DNA of 64,000 bases, from positions 124,001 through 188,000 of the forward strand of contig NZ_AUJU01000004.1 of assembly GCF_000424385.1 (NCBI RefSeq). Direction: 5' to 3'. Shown here one piece after another: positions 36,904 through 46,830 of the stretch (the first letter of the stretch is position 1; the number at the start of each line of letters is the position of its first letter). The DNA is from Butyrivibrio sp. LC3010. Its GTDB lineage: Bacteria > Bacillota > Clostridia > Lachnospirales > Lachnospiraceae. The translations under genes were made by a program, and so were the position numbers. Below the pieces are notes generated by a model. The model searched no databases. It saw nothing but the letters and a program-made list of their open reading frames with translations, and was not told where the DNA came from.

Positions 36904-37869
36904 ATGAATGGATTAGTTAGTGTGATTGTCCCTGTTTATAATGCTGAAAAATATCTAAATAAGTGTATAGAGTCTATAGAAACACAAAGCTATAGAAATT
37001 TAGAAATAGTTTTGATAAATGACTGTTCTACGGATAATTCTGGAAAAATATGTGAAGAATTAGCTGGAAAAGATGACCGAATTATTTATATTTGTAACGA
37101 TAATAATCTAGGTGTTCAAAGAACCAGAAATAAAGCTATTGAAATATGCAGTGGTGAATTTATAGCTTTTGTGGATTCAGATGATTTTATCCATGAGCTC
37201 TTTATTGAGAGATTACTTAATGCATTAGTTGACCAAGGTGCAGACATTTCGTTATGCCATGAAAGAGCATTTCAGGATGGATGTAATGAAGATGAAATTA
37301 ACCTCAATATAGATCCGAATGGTAAGACACATGTTGAGAATCATAATGACTATATTGAACATTTTATGGATGAATTTACAGGACCAATAGGTTGGAGTTG
37401 TAATAAATTATTTAAGGCATCTATCATAAAAAAACACAGATATAAACAATTCATATATGAAGATATAGTTTTTAATGCTGAAGTTTCACACGATATCAAC
37501 AAAGCCGTTTGGCTGGATGATAGATCTTATGCGTATAGATTGAGAGATGGTAGTATTACATCAAGAGGGAAAAAGGATATAAGTAATGAAGCTGCCGAGT
37601 CATATATTTATACGCTAAAAGTACTGGAAAATTCAGATAAAGACTATAATGACAGATTACGTTTATATACGTTGGTTAAGATCGCAAATTTATGTGCACA
37701 AAGTAAAAAACAATATGGTAATGAATCTGTATGTAAAATTCGGAAAACATACAATGAAACTTTTGATAGATTAATTAAACAGATAAAGAAGGAATGTAAT
37801 GTGAATTTAGTTAAAGTATTTTTAGCTAGATATTGTTTTGGAGTATATTATCTATTGGCAAATAAATAG
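36904..37869 (+). CDS. GT2 glycosyltransferase
   Basis: 321 residues with VSVIVPVYNAEKYLNKCIES, EIVLINDCSTDNSGK, and FIAFVDSDDFIHE (DxD). GWSCNKLFKASIIKK and YEDIVFNAEVSHDI are typical of capsule GT2 enzymes. It follows the pyruvyl transferase fusion by 12 nt and precedes the McjB-like gene by 9 nt. Donor sugar unknown. Confidence 0.9.
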   Translation: MNGLVSVIVPVYNAEKYLNKCIESIETQSYRNLEIVLINDCSTDNSGKICEELAGKDDRIIYICNDNNLGVQRTRNKAIEICSGEFIAFVDSDDFIHELFIERLLNALVDQGADISLCHERAFQDGCNEDEINLNIDPNGKTHVENHNDYIEHFMDEFTGPIGWSCNKLFKASIIKKHRYKQFIYEDIVFNAEVSHDINKAVWLDDRSYAYRLRDGSITSRGKKDISNEAAESYIYTLKVLENSDKDYNDRLRLYTLVKIANLCAQSKKQYGNESVCKIRKTYNETFDRLIKQIKKECNVNLVKVFLARYCFGVYYLLANK

Positions 37870-37878
37870 GAAATAAGA

Positions 37879-38331
37879 ATGAGTATATTAAGAAGATTTT
37901 ATAGATTTATTAGATACAATGAGCATAAAAGACTTACCCTAAAAGCATGGATATTATCCGCCAGATTCAGATACCAGATGCTATATGAGAAACCTGCAAA
38001 GCTATATAACAAATGGGGGATTGCGGGGCAGGAATCGCTAGGAGACGCAACGTTGGATGAATATAGATTTGCAAAAAGAGTAGCATATGCTGTAAATCAG
38101 GTGTGCAATAAAACAAGATGGGAGAGTAAATGCCTAGTAAGAGCTTTAACAGCTCAAAGATTACTTACTGAGAAGGGAATAGACTCAACGCTCTATCTTG
38201 GATGCAAGGAAAATGAGAAAGGTAAGATGGTCGCTCATGCCTGGATAAGATGCGGAAATGCATATGTAACTGGAGGAAATGGTGCTTCAGAGGGGTATGC
38301 TATAGTTGAGAAATTTAAGGCAAGGATTTAG
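37879..38331 (+). CDS. McjB-like transglutaminase-fold protease (lasso B2-like)
   Basis: 150 residues. The C-terminal half matches the McjB C-terminal (lasso B2) domain: WESKCLVRALTAQRLLTEKG places the catalytic Cys at 85, and KMVAHAWIRCGNAYV places the His at 120. The N-terminal extension is short, as in split B1/B2 systems where a separate PqqD-like protein binds the leader. The third residue of the triad is not clear by eye. B2 proteases cut the leader from the precursor. The stop overlaps the GTG start of an ABC exporter, a common arrangement in lasso clusters. Confidence 0.85.
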   Translation: MSILRRFYRFIRYNEHKRLTLKAWILSARFRYQMLYEKPAKLYNKWGIAGQESLGDATLDEYRFAKRVAYAVNQVCNKTRWESKCLVRALTAQRLLTEKGIDSTLYLGCKENEKGKMVAHAWIRCGNAYVTGGNGASEGYAIVEKFKARI

Positions 38332-40028
38332 TGATGAGCAAAGTGGCAAAAATAAAGCATTATTGGAATAAAAGAGATGATGCCAAGGAATATTTTAAGT
38401 GGATATTGGGATATACTAAGCCATATATCCCACAATTGAGTCTGTTAATGTTTTTTGATCTAATCGGAACTTTAATGTCTGTTGGCATGGCAATAATCGG
38501 AAAAGAAATGATAGATAAAGCTACAAGTGGAAATCTATCGGATTTATGGACTATTATTGCTATGTATGTCTTTGTTATTTTCGGGAGTCAGGCACTGGGA
38601 ATTATAAGTAATCTGGTTTCAGTTGTGGTTTATGAGAAATTTGGTTTTGGCATTAGAAAAAAGGTATATAGACGAATTCTTGATACAAGTTGGCTTGACA
38701 TTTCAAAGTACCATACAGGCGACTTAATGACCAGACTTACCAGTGATGTTGGAGCTGTCGCAGACGGTATTTCAACTACCATTCCAACTATCATAAGGCT
38801 GCTTGTAGAGCTAGTTGTAACCTTCTTTGCACTTGCTTATTATGATATTCGGTTGGCTCTATTTGCTCTGATGGTTGCGCCGATAGCTATGGTTGCGAGC
38901 TTCTGGCTTGGAAGAAAACTCAAATATCTCACGGTTAAGGTACAACAGACAGAATCAAAGTATCGTTCATTTATGCAAGAGAGTCTTGCCAATATTCTGA
39001 TTGAGAAATCCTTTTGTCTTGAGGATTATTCGGAAGAGCGGCTTACACAGCTAAGAGATGAGCGAATTTACTGGGTTTTTAAAAAGAACAGAACAAATAT
39101 GTATGCTTCTGCAGCAATGGGATTATCCTTTCAGCTTGGATATATAGTTGCATTTTCATGGGGGGCTATCTGTATAGCAAGTAAGACAATCACCTATGGT
39201 ACCATGACTGTATTTTTACAGCTAGTAAACAGAATTCAAGCACCGATAGTAAGCTTGGCTCAGCTAGTACCCAGGCTTATATCAATGCTGGCTTCTGCCG
39301 GCCGAATCATTGAACTACAGGAGCTTCCTCGTGAAGAATACTTAGGAAGAACAATAAAGCCTGAGGGCATTGGAGTTAAGGTTACAGATATAACCTTTGG
39401 ATATACGGATGAGCTTGTTTTTGAGGATGCAAGTATTGAATTTAAACCCGGTGAATTTACTGCAATTGTTGGTAAATCCGGAATCGGCAAGACTACTCTT
39501 GTAAGACTTATCATGGCATTTACCAAGAAGATGCAGGGAAATATATCTTTTTATAATACAAGTGGTGAAATGCTTGATGCCAGTCCTGATGCCAGAAACT
39601 TTATAGCTTATGTTCCACAGGGTAACACCTTATTTAGTGGAACAATTAGGGAAAATATCCTGATGGGCAGAAAAGATGCTTCTGAAAAGGAAATAATGGA
39701 GGCACTAAAGAGTTCTGCAGCCTATGACTTTATTAAGGATTTCCCTGATGGAATAGATACTGTGATCGGTGAGAAGGGCGTAGGTATCTCTGAAGGACAG
39801 GCTCAAAGAATCGCAATAGCCAGAGCACTTGTTCGAAGAGCACCATTCCTTATTCTTGATGAAGCTACATCTTCACTAGATGAAAGCACGGAGTTACGTG
39901 TTCTTGAAGGAATCCGTAAATGGAGTCCTGCTCCTACCTGCCTTCTTATTACGCATAGAAGATCTGTTTTGCAGTACTGCGACAGAGAGATTCAGATTGT
40001 TGATAGAAAAATGAGGGAAGCAATATGA
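38331..40028 (+). CDS. ABC exporter (fused membrane and ATPase domains; lasso D-like)
   Basis: 565 residues from GTG (or ATG at 38334). Six membrane segments in residues 20-305 are followed by an ATPase domain: Walker A VGKSGIGKTTL near 382, Q-loop AYVPQGN, signature ISEGQAQR, Walker B FLILDEATSSLD, and the H-loop in LLITHRRS. It is an ABCB/MsbA-like half-transporter without an N-terminal peptidase domain. Overlap with the B2-like gene suggests it exports the mature peptide; a polysaccharide or lipid substrate is the alternative. Its stop overlaps the next ATG by 4 nt. Confidence 0.9.
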   Translation: MMSKVAKIKHYWNKRDDAKEYFKWILGYTKPYIPQLSLLMFFDLIGTLMSVGMAIIGKEMIDKATSGNLSDLWTIIAMYVFVIFGSQALGIISNLVSVVVYEKFGFGIRKKVYRRILDTSWLDISKYHTGDLMTRLTSDVGAVADGISTTIPTIIRLLVELVVTFFALAYYDIRLALFALMVAPIAMVASFWLGRKLKYLTVKVQQTESKYRSFMQESLANILIEKSFCLEDYSEERLTQLRDERIYWVFKKNRTNMYASAAMGLSFQLGYIVAFSWGAICIASKTITYGTMTVFLQLVNRIQAPIVSLAQLVPRLISMLASAGRIIELQELPREEYLGRTIKPEGIGVKVTDITFGYTDELVFEDASIEFKPGEFTAIVGKSGIGKTTLVRLIMAFTKKMQGNISFYNTSGEMLDASPDARNFIAYVPQGNTLFSGTIRENILMGRKDASEKEIMEALKSSAAYDFIKDFPDGIDTVIGEKGVGISEGQAQRIAIARALVRRAPFLILDEATSSLDESTELRVLEGIRKWSPAPTCLLITHRRSVLQYCDREIQIVDRKMREAI

Positions 40029-40717
40029 TCAAGATTCTGATGATCGATGATGATATCGAAGTTTTAGATATAAATAAAAAGTTTTTTGAAGAAAAAAATT
40101 GTCATGTTGAGGTAGCAGAGCTCGCAATAAAAGGTCTTCAGCTTGCAAAGACATTCAATCCTGATTGTATACTGCTAGATGTTATGATGCCTGATCTGGA
40201 TGGCTTTTCACTCTGTAAGGAGATTAGAAAAATTACGGATGCGCCGGTCTTATTTCTTTCAGGAAAAGTGTCTGAGGATGACAAAATAGAAGGCTTTGAA
40301 GCAGGTGGGGATGACTATATAGAAAAACCCTATAGTCTCAGAGAATTATACGCAAGAATTCAGGTAAGCATTCGAAGACATACTAAGACTAATCAGTATA
40401 AAAAGGAAAATATGATAATTGATATTAATCCGTTTTATATAGATATTGAAAATCATAAGCTTCTATACGGAGAAGAAGAAATAGCACTATCTAATAAAGA
40501 ATATGACCTCATTCTTTTTTTGTCACAGAATATAGGAAAAGAGATTACCTTTGAAGAAATCGGACTTAAACTTTGGGGAAGCTACATTGAATCTGACAGG
40601 CGAAATGTTATGGTCAATATGTCACGATTAAGAAAGAAAATTGAGTCGCAGACCGGAATTGATAATTTAATAGAAACAGTTTGGGCGAAGGGCTACAAGC
40701 TGGTAAAGCTAAAATAA
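40025..40717 (+). CDS. OmpR/PhoB-family response regulator
   Basis: 230 residues. The receiver domain has the acidic pocket LMIDDD (8-10), phospho-acceptor D52 in ILLDVMMPDLDG, and K101 in YIEKPYS. The C-terminal winged helix (about 125-230) carries NKEYDLILFLSQN and RNVMVNMSRLRKKIE, and ends ETVWAKGYKLVKLK. It is translated with the ABC exporter gene (ATGA overlap) and is followed by its likely kinase. It probably controls the exporter or RiPP genes. Confidence 0.95.
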   Translation: MIKILMIDDDIEVLDINKKFFEEKNCHVEVAELAIKGLQLAKTFNPDCILLDVMMPDLDGFSLCKEIRKITDAPVLFLSGKVSEDDKIEGFEAGGDDYIEKPYSLRELYARIQVSIRRHTKTNQYKKENMIIDINPFYIDIENHKLLYGEEEIALSNKEYDLILFLSQNIGKEITFEEIGLKLWGSYIESDRRNVMVNMSRLRKKIESQTGIDNLIETVWAKGYKLVKLK

Positions 40718-40731
40718 AATGATTACGCATT

Positions 40732-41556
40732 TTGAATAAGGGGACTATGGATATTAGGAAAAAGTTTGAACAGCCTTTGGTCGATTCTGATACTGTCGCT
40801 GAACTTTCCAAAAAACTTATAGAGGCAAATCTAGAGCTCAAGTGTGCAGAAAATGAACGAAAGATCATGTTGGAAAATATTTCACATGATTTAAGAGCAC
40901 CGCTTACGGCTATCAGAAGTACAATAGATTATCTTTTATTAAAGAATAATGATGAATCTGAGAGTATTTCCCAAAATGAACTTGACTCATTTCTAAACCT
41001 TCTCGATATGAGAACAAAAACATTGGAAGTGCTTGTAAAGGATCTGTATTATCTGACTTGCATTGATAGTGGGAGTGAGGAATTTAAATTCAGAGAAATT
41101 CCTATAGCCCAGTTTTTGGAAGAATATTTTTTTGCTGCAGAGATTGATGATAAATATGATGGATATAATCTTGAACTTTCTGTTCCTGATGAAATGATGC
41201 AGGTGGTATCAATAGATATCGCAAAACTTAGCAGAGTGCTTGATAATCTATTTAACAATTCAAGGAAGTATTCTGATAAAGGCAGCACAATTACACTGGG
41301 AGCCTATCCATGCGAAAATGAAGTTTGTTTTTACGTCAGGGATAATGGGCGCGGCATATCAGAAAAAGCCATACAATACATTTTTGACAGAACATACAGA
41401 GAATCAAATTCGAGAACTCCTGAGAAGGAGATAAGCAGCGGCCTTGGTCTTTCAATAGCCAAAAGCATTGTTGAAAGACATAACGGAAGAATAGAGTGTA
41501 AGAGTAAATTAGGCGAGGGAAGTACATTTTCGATTTATTTACCAATATTACAATGA
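40732..41556 (+). CDS. Soluble sensor histidine kinase
   Basis: 274 residues from TTG (or 269 from the ATG at 40747; neither has a good ribosome site). The dimerisation helix has the H-box ENISHDLRAPLTAIRS with His52. The N-box is DNLFNNSRKYSDKG and the ATP lid motifs are DNGRGISEKA and GLGLSIAKSIVE. There is no membrane segment or obvious sensory domain, only about 40 coiled residues before the H-box. It likely senses through a partner, for example the ABC exporter encoded in the same unit. It overlaps the next GT2 gene by 4 nt. Confidence 0.93.
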   Translation: MNKGTMDIRKKFEQPLVDSDTVAELSKKLIEANLELKCAENERKIMLENISHDLRAPLTAIRSTIDYLLLKNNDESESISQNELDSFLNLLDMRTKTLEVLVKDLYYLTCIDSGSEEFKFREIPIAQFLEEYFFAAEIDDKYDGYNLELSVPDEMMQVVSIDIAKLSRVLDNLFNNSRKYSDKGSTITLGAYPCENEVCFYVRDNGRGISEKAIQYIFDRTYRESNSRTPEKEISSGLGLSIAKSIVERHNGRIECKSKLGEGSTFSIYLPILQ

Positions 41557-42569
41557 ACTGGAAGAAAAGCATGATGAAAAAAGTAAGTATTGTAGTTCCA
41601 ATCTATAATGGCGAAAAGTACATAGATAATTGTGTTAAAAACCTGCTGAAACAAAGCTATTCAAATTTCGAAATCATTTTAGTGGATGATGGAAGTGTTG
41701 ATAACACAGCTGAGCGCTGCGATTATTATTCTAAATATGACACCAGAATAAAGTCTATTCATCAGAAAAACAGCGGTGTTTGCGCGGCAAGAAACTTTGG
41801 GACAGATGCAGCAACCGGAGATTATTTGCTATATATTGATGTAGATGATGACATTGTTCCTAACCTTGTTGAAGATAATGTTAAATTAGCTATTGAGAAT
41901 GATGCAGATGTTGTATTTTATAGCTTCTGGTATCATGATTTGGATTCAGATATACGTACAGAAAATACTTATGAAGGTTTCTTTTCCGGGAATAATGAAG
42001 AGTTTTTTATAACAAAACTAACAGAAACAATTGATCATGAGCTTTTTAATGCGCCATGGAACAAATTATTTAATTTGGAATTTGTTAGAAAAAATAATCT
42101 TAGGTTTGTTCCGGAATATACAATCTATGAGGATATTACATTTTCAGCGAATATGCTACAGTTTGCTAAGCGAATAGTAATAAATCCCAATAGATATTAT
42201 GTATATTATATAAGAAAATCCGGAAGCGGTTTGTCTACATATTCTGAGCATTATTTTGACTCTGTAACAAGGTTTTATAATGATGCTATGGCGTATTGTA
42301 GTCAGTATTCAGATAATGAATTTCAAAAAAATAAATTTACTAATTTATATATAAAATTGGTAACGACGAACTTAAAACAGATAAGCTGTAGAAAGCAGTT
42401 TACATTTAGCGATAAAATCTCAAGAATTTCAGATATCTGTGATAGTAAAACATTTAGAGATGCACTTGGTATCAGAGATATAGAAAGAAGAAAGAAATTA
42501 ATTAAATTTCTTGTTCTATCTCATAATAAATTAGGAATATTACTTATGTACAGCTATCTAGGTCGATAA
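41553..42569 (+). CDS. GT2 glycosyltransferase
   Basis: 338 residues (or 332 from the ATG at 41571). VSIVVPIYNGEKYIDNCVKN, EIILVDDGSVDNT and YLLYIDVDDDIVP show the GT-A nucleotide-sugar site. NAPWNKLFNLEFVRK and EYTIYEDITFS follow. It overlaps the histidine kinase stop, showing that the regulatory pair is embedded in the polysaccharide operon and not a separate unit. Confidence 0.9.
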   Translation: MNWKKSMMKKVSIVVPIYNGEKYIDNCVKNLLKQSYSNFEIILVDDGSVDNTAERCDYYSKYDTRIKSIHQKNSGVCAARNFGTDAATGDYLLYIDVDDDIVPNLVEDNVKLAIENDADVVFYSFWYHDLDSDIRTENTYEGFFSGNNEEFFITKLTETIDHELFNAPWNKLFNLEFVRKNNLRFVPEYTIYEDITFSANMLQFAKRIVINPNRYYVYYIRKSGSGLSTYSEHYFDSVTRFYNDAMAYCSQYSDNEFQKNKFTNLYIKLVTTNLKQISCRKQFTFSDKISRISDICDSKTFRDALGIRDIERRKKLIKFLVLSHNKLGILLMYSYLGR

Positions 42570-42601
42570 TAATTAGTTTGATAGGATTTTTGGTAAGAAT
42601 A

Positions 42602-43687
42602 ATGGATATTTCAGTAAAGAATAGAATTAATTCGCTCAATGGATTAAGAGGTATGGCATGCTTGTGGGTTTTTTTGGCCCATATTGGAATTGTTGCATTT
42701 GATCGTTTTGGAAGTTTGGGAGTTAGTGTATTTATTATCCTCTCGGGATTTTTAATGGTTTATTCCTATTTAGATAATAATAGAATATATGAGATAGGAA
42801 TTGCCCAGAATTTTTTATTTGCATTAAAAAAAATAAAAAAATTATATATACTACATATTTTTATGATTATAGTGTCTATACCACTCTTAATTATGAATAA
42901 TAGGATTGAACCTGATGAACTATTTGTACCACACACAATTATAAGAATAATATTGTGTCTGCTATTGCTTCAGTCTTATGTACCTGATTTGGATGTGGTT
43001 TATTCAATCAATGGAGTTGCCTGGTATTTAAGCGATTGTTTACTCTTTTATTTCATTTTTCCATGGATATTTAAGATTATAAAAAAATATAAAACGAATA
43101 GAGAACCTCTGATGTTTTGCATAATACTGATTGTTGTGCGATTTATATCAGCATATTTTGTAAATGTTCACTTTGTTGAGCCCAGTACGCTTGTTTGGTT
43201 TTCATATATATTCCCGGTTATTCGATTACTAGATTTCATTATAGGTTGTAATTTGGGATATATATTCATGAGAATGAGTATATCTGCAAATAATATATTA
43301 TTTTTTTCAATACTAGAGCTGATTGCAATTTTAGTTTCGTTTTTTGGAATGTGGTTATATGTAAAAGAACCTGCTAAGATAATGGGAATTACTCCGGGGG
43401 TTATATGGATTATTCCAGCATGTATGATCATTTTTGTAACCGCAATTAACAAGGGGATATTTACTAAGTTATTATGTAATGGATTTTTTTACTTTTTTGC
43501 TGGTATAAGTGCAGAAATGTTTTTGATTCATCAGAAAGCGATTGGGTACATTCAATTATTGGTTCAAATAGTGTTCGGTGAACAATATATTAAAAATGTA
43601 GTGACAATTATAATCGAATTATTGGTGGCGATTATTATGAGCAAAGCTTGGATTATGATTTCAAAAAGAAAGAAGATGTTCGTATGA
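42602..43687 (+). CDS. Acyltransferase 3 family membrane protein (OafA-like)
   Basis: 361 residues from the ATG at 42602; a TTG at 42578 is also in frame. The N-terminus NRINSLNGLRGMACLWVFLA followed by HIG carries the R-x-x-A-x-x-x-V-x-x-x-H pattern of acyltransferase 3 enzymes. About ten hydrophobic segments follow. It likely O-acetylates a sugar of the polymer using acetyl-CoA. The stop overlaps the next gene by 4 nt. Confidence 0.9.
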   Translation: MDISVKNRINSLNGLRGMACLWVFLAHIGIVAFDRFGSLGVSVFIILSGFLMVYSYLDNNRIYEIGIAQNFLFALKKIKKLYILHIFMIIVSIPLLIMNNRIEPDELFVPHTIIRIILCLLLLQSYVPDLDVVYSINGVAWYLSDCLLFYFIFPWIFKIIKKYKTNREPLMFCIILIVVRFISAYFVNVHFVEPSTLVWFSYIFPVIRLLDFIIGCNLGYIFMRMSISANNILFFSILELIAILVSFFGMWLYVKEPAKIMGITPGVIWIIPACMIIFVTAINKGIFTKLLCNGFFYFFAGISAEMFLIHQKAIGYIQLLVQIVFGEQYIKNVVTIIIELLVAIIMSKAWIMISKRKKMFV

Positions 43688-45198
43688 AAACAAAAAGATG
43701 GAGAATCGTTGTTACATATATAATTTTTATATTTGTTGCATTTTGCTTTATATTGTGTGCGTCAGCAACTACAAGTCCATTATATCCTCATTATAAAGGC
43801 TGGGATTCTGGTCTGTTTCAAGTGATAGGTAAAGGTTGGAGCCAGGGGTATATACCCTATAAGCAGCTATACGATCAAAAAGGACCTGCATTATTCTTCA
43901 TAGAAATGCTGGGATATCTAATTACAGGGAATAGATATGGAGTATTTTTAATCCAGGTACTATTCATGTTTGTCTCTATTTTAGCAATATTTAAAATACT
44001 TTCAAGGTCTTTTAAGGAAGTGTTTGCTGCAATATTGTCTATTTGCGTTATTATTGTTTTTGCATGTAATTATGAATTTGGTAATCTTTGCGAGGAATAT
44101 GCAAATCCTTTTCTGATAATTTGTCTTTATTTTGTTTCTGAATGGTTAGATAAGAAGACTAAGAAGAAACCGGATCACAATCCTATGTGGGCTCTTTTTT
44201 ATGGGATTACGTTTGGGTTTTGTTTTATGTCCAGACTTACTAATTCTATAGCTGTCTGTATGGCTGTTTTTTTTATTATCATTTATCTTGTAAAAAATGG
44301 TGCATGGGTTAGTTTGATAAAAAATGCTATAGCCTTTATATGTGGAACAGCATTAGTGACTATACCATTTGTACTATATTTTGCAATAAAAGGCTGCAGC
44401 TATGAATTTTGGTATGGAACACTCCTCTACAATATATCTTATGCTTCTAATTCTAATGGTGGAATAAGCACTATTATAAAGGGAGCTATGGGACAGATTG
44501 GCAGTTATGCTATTATTGCAGCCGGTTTTATTCTCATTATAAAAAAAGAATATTACGAGGGGCTGATGTACATTGCTTTAGGACTTGGTACAGAGTTTTT
44601 ATTAATGAATATTATGAATTTTGGTCATTATGCAATGATAACATTTCCGCTCCTTCCTTTAGCGATTTATGAATTAAAGAAGACTTATGATAAAAGTGAT
44701 GACTACAGTGGTGGGAAAGTATTTAGATATATTGTGCTAATTATTTTGATTGGAACATGTAGTATAGCTTTAATTCGTACAGGTAAGGAAGCGATTAAAC
44801 TAAAAAAATATTATGATAGGTTTTCTGTATCTTCTTCAGAAGACGCAATTGCATCTTATAAACAACTTTTAGATTTTGTGGAAAAGATACCTGAAAATGA
44901 GCGTGATCAGGTTGTGGGATATGGGACTAATCCGTGGTTTTATTTGGATATGGATATTACTCCAGCTAACAGATTTTTTGTTATGCAGGATTGGCAGGCT
45001 GAATTTAGTGAATCTTTTAGAGAATACTTATTAAAGGAATATAATGAAAATAAACCATCCTGGATAGTATATAGTGATTCTAAAACACCTGTTATAAAAA
45101 ACATTCTTGATAACTATTATGAGGTTGTTGATTCTGAGCCGGTAATTAATACTGAGGATGGCAGTGAACTAATTCTATATCATTTAGTTAATCATTAA
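43684..45198 (+). CDS. GT-C type membrane glycosyltransferase (GT39-like)
   Basis: 504 residues from the ATG overlapping the acyltransferase stop (the frame is open to 43648). The first outer loop has GWDSGLFQVIGKGWSQGYIP and YDQKGPALFFIEMLGY, the acidic-site loop of the bacterial GT-C group. About ten hydrophobic segments follow, and a C-terminal outer domain (about 390-504) has NPWFYLDMDITPANRFFVMQ. It should transfer a sugar from polyprenyl-phosphate carriers outside the membrane. Clear paralogue of the minus-strand gene at 55341 and more distantly of the next gene. Confidence 0.8.
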   Translation: MKTKRWRIVVTYIIFIFVAFCFILCASATTSPLYPHYKGWDSGLFQVIGKGWSQGYIPYKQLYDQKGPALFFIEMLGYLITGNRYGVFLIQVLFMFVSILAIFKILSRSFKEVFAAILSICVIIVFACNYEFGNLCEEYANPFLIICLYFVSEWLDKKTKKKPDHNPMWALFYGITFGFCFMSRLTNSIAVCMAVFFIIIYLVKNGAWVSLIKNAIAFICGTALVTIPFVLYFAIKGCSYEFWYGTLLYNISYASNSNGGISTIIKGAMGQIGSYAIIAAGFILIIKKEYYEGLMYIALGLGTEFLLMNIMNFGHYAMITFPLLPLAIYELKKTYDKSDDYSGGKVFRYIVLIILIGTCSIALIRTGKEAIKLKKYYDRFSVSSSEDAIASYKQLLDFVEKIPENERDQVVGYGTNPWFYLDMDITPANRFFVMQDWQAEFSESFREYLLKEYNENKPSWIVYSDSKTPVIKNILDNYYEVVDSEPVINTEDGSELILYHLVNH

Positions 45199-45241
45199 GG
45201 CTAAAGAATAATTAAGAAAATGATGAGGAGAGGGAACGACA

Positions 45242-46789
45242 ATGAAAATTTCTAATTGCTTTAAAAATGATAAATGTATTTTGTTTTTTAAATGCTGCCT
45301 AGCAGCTTTTTGTGTTCTATCTATATGTACCAAAAGTTCATTTTTATACCCAATAAATAATTGGGGAGATGCAGGCTGTTATTACATTCAGGGCAGAGGA
45401 ATTCTTGAAGGAATGGTTCCTTATAGGGACTTGGCAGAGCAAAAAGGCCCGGCAATATTTTTTGTATATTCACTAGGACTTCTTTTGTCAAAGTCAAGTT
45501 TTATAGGTATTTTTTTGATTGAAATAATTTGTGCAGCATTTTTTTTATTTTTCTCAATTAAGATTGTTGAGATTTTTTTTGATGTAAATACATATGAATT
45601 TGGTATAGCAGCTTTACTTGCGGCATCTGTATATTCTTCATATGTTAACAGACATGGTGGTGGACCTGAAGAAATGTCACTTGCTTTATTTTCTTACATG
45701 CTATATTTAGCTGTTAGGTATGTTGTAAAAAACAAACTTCCAGCTGCTAATGAAATGATTATGCTGGGAATATGTGCAGGTCTACTTTTTTGGACGAAAT
45801 ATACTTTATGTGGAATATATATAGCATTACTTATTTTTATGCTGATTCATTCTATTAAAGAAAAAGAGGCAAAAGCCTTTTGGCTACAAATTGCATACTT
45901 TGTTTTGGGATGCATAATTATTTCTATTCCGATTTTGTTGTTTTTTGCTGTAAATGGTTCGCTAATGGATCTATTTATAAATTATTTTTATAACAATATT
46001 TTTTTGTACAGAAAAAATGAAGCGATGTATAAAGGTTTTGGCGATAATATGAAGATGGCAGCTACATTGCTTTTTAAAGCTAGAAACATATGTGCAATAA
46101 TGCTGATAATACTAGGAAATACATGGATTCTGATAAAAAAGAAATATGAATTATTTATAGGAATAACAGGTTCGTTTATTTTATCATTTGTTCTGATAAA
46201 TATTGGAGTAGTACAAAAATACGGAAATCTACCGCTTTTTGTTTTTACTGTGTTTGGTTTTTGTCCTATAGTTGAGTTTTTAATTAAGAGACGTTTTAAT
46301 GGAAATTTTGTTATAAACTTATGCATAGTTGTAGTTGCCGTCATTGTTTCATATGTTTTTTGTCTACATACTCATGATTTGTTTAAAAATAAGTCAGATA
46401 TGCCTCAATATGCATTTGCGGATGAAATGAAAAGCTACGGATTAGATGACTATGATATGCTTGTTTATGGAGTTCTAGATGAGGGATACTATTTTGGAGA
46501 TGGGGGAATGCCAAAATGGAAAGCCTTTGTACAGCTGAATCAGGGTGGAGACGAATTAATTAATCTTCAAAACGGATATGTTGATAAAAAAGAGCCTGAG
46601 TTTATTATTTCCAGATATATATTATGTGATACCACAGAGTATAATGAGGTTGTTGAAAAGCTTGAGAAGAATGAAAAGAAAGAAGTTAGAGTTTTTGATA
46701 ATTTCAGTTATGAATTAATAGATGAAAAATATTACTTTTATGAAGAATATTATCAAGCAATACGGCTATACAAAAGAAATGACATATGA
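45242..46789 (+). CDS. GT-C type membrane glycosyltransferase, paralogue 2
   Basis: 515 residues, with GAGGAGAGGG before the ATG. NNWGDAGCYYIQGRGILEGM then PYRDLAEQKGPAIFF is the same loop as in the preceding gene, with D in a matching place. About ten hydrophobic segments precede a C-terminal outer domain of about 125 residues. The gene is more AT-rich and more diverged than the 43684/55341 pair. Likely outer-face sugar transfer from a polyprenyl carrier; acceptor unknown. Confidence 0.75.
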   Translation: MKISNCFKNDKCILFFKCCLAAFCVLSICTKSSFLYPINNWGDAGCYYIQGRGILEGMVPYRDLAEQKGPAIFFVYSLGLLLSKSSFIGIFLIEIICAAFFLFFSIKIVEIFFDVNTYEFGIAALLAASVYSSYVNRHGGGPEEMSLALFSYMLYLAVRYVVKNKLPAANEMIMLGICAGLLFWTKYTLCGIYIALLIFMLIHSIKEKEAKAFWLQIAYFVLGCIIISIPILLFFAVNGSLMDLFINYFYNNIFLYRKNEAMYKGFGDNMKMAATLLFKARNICAIMLIILGNTWILIKKKYELFIGITGSFILSFVLINIGVVQKYGNLPLFVFTVFGFCPIVEFLIKRRFNGNFVINLCIVVVAVIVSYVFCLHTHDLFKNKSDMPQYAFADEMKSYGLDDYDMLVYGVLDEGYYFGDGGMPKWKAFVQLNQGGDELINLQNGYVDKKEPEFIISRYILCDTTEYNEVVEKLEKNEKKEVRVFDNFSYELIDEKYYFYEEYYQAIRLYKRNDI

Positions 46790-46830
46790 TTTGAAAAGTT
46801 AAAATTATGTTACTTGTGAGGAAATGGTAA

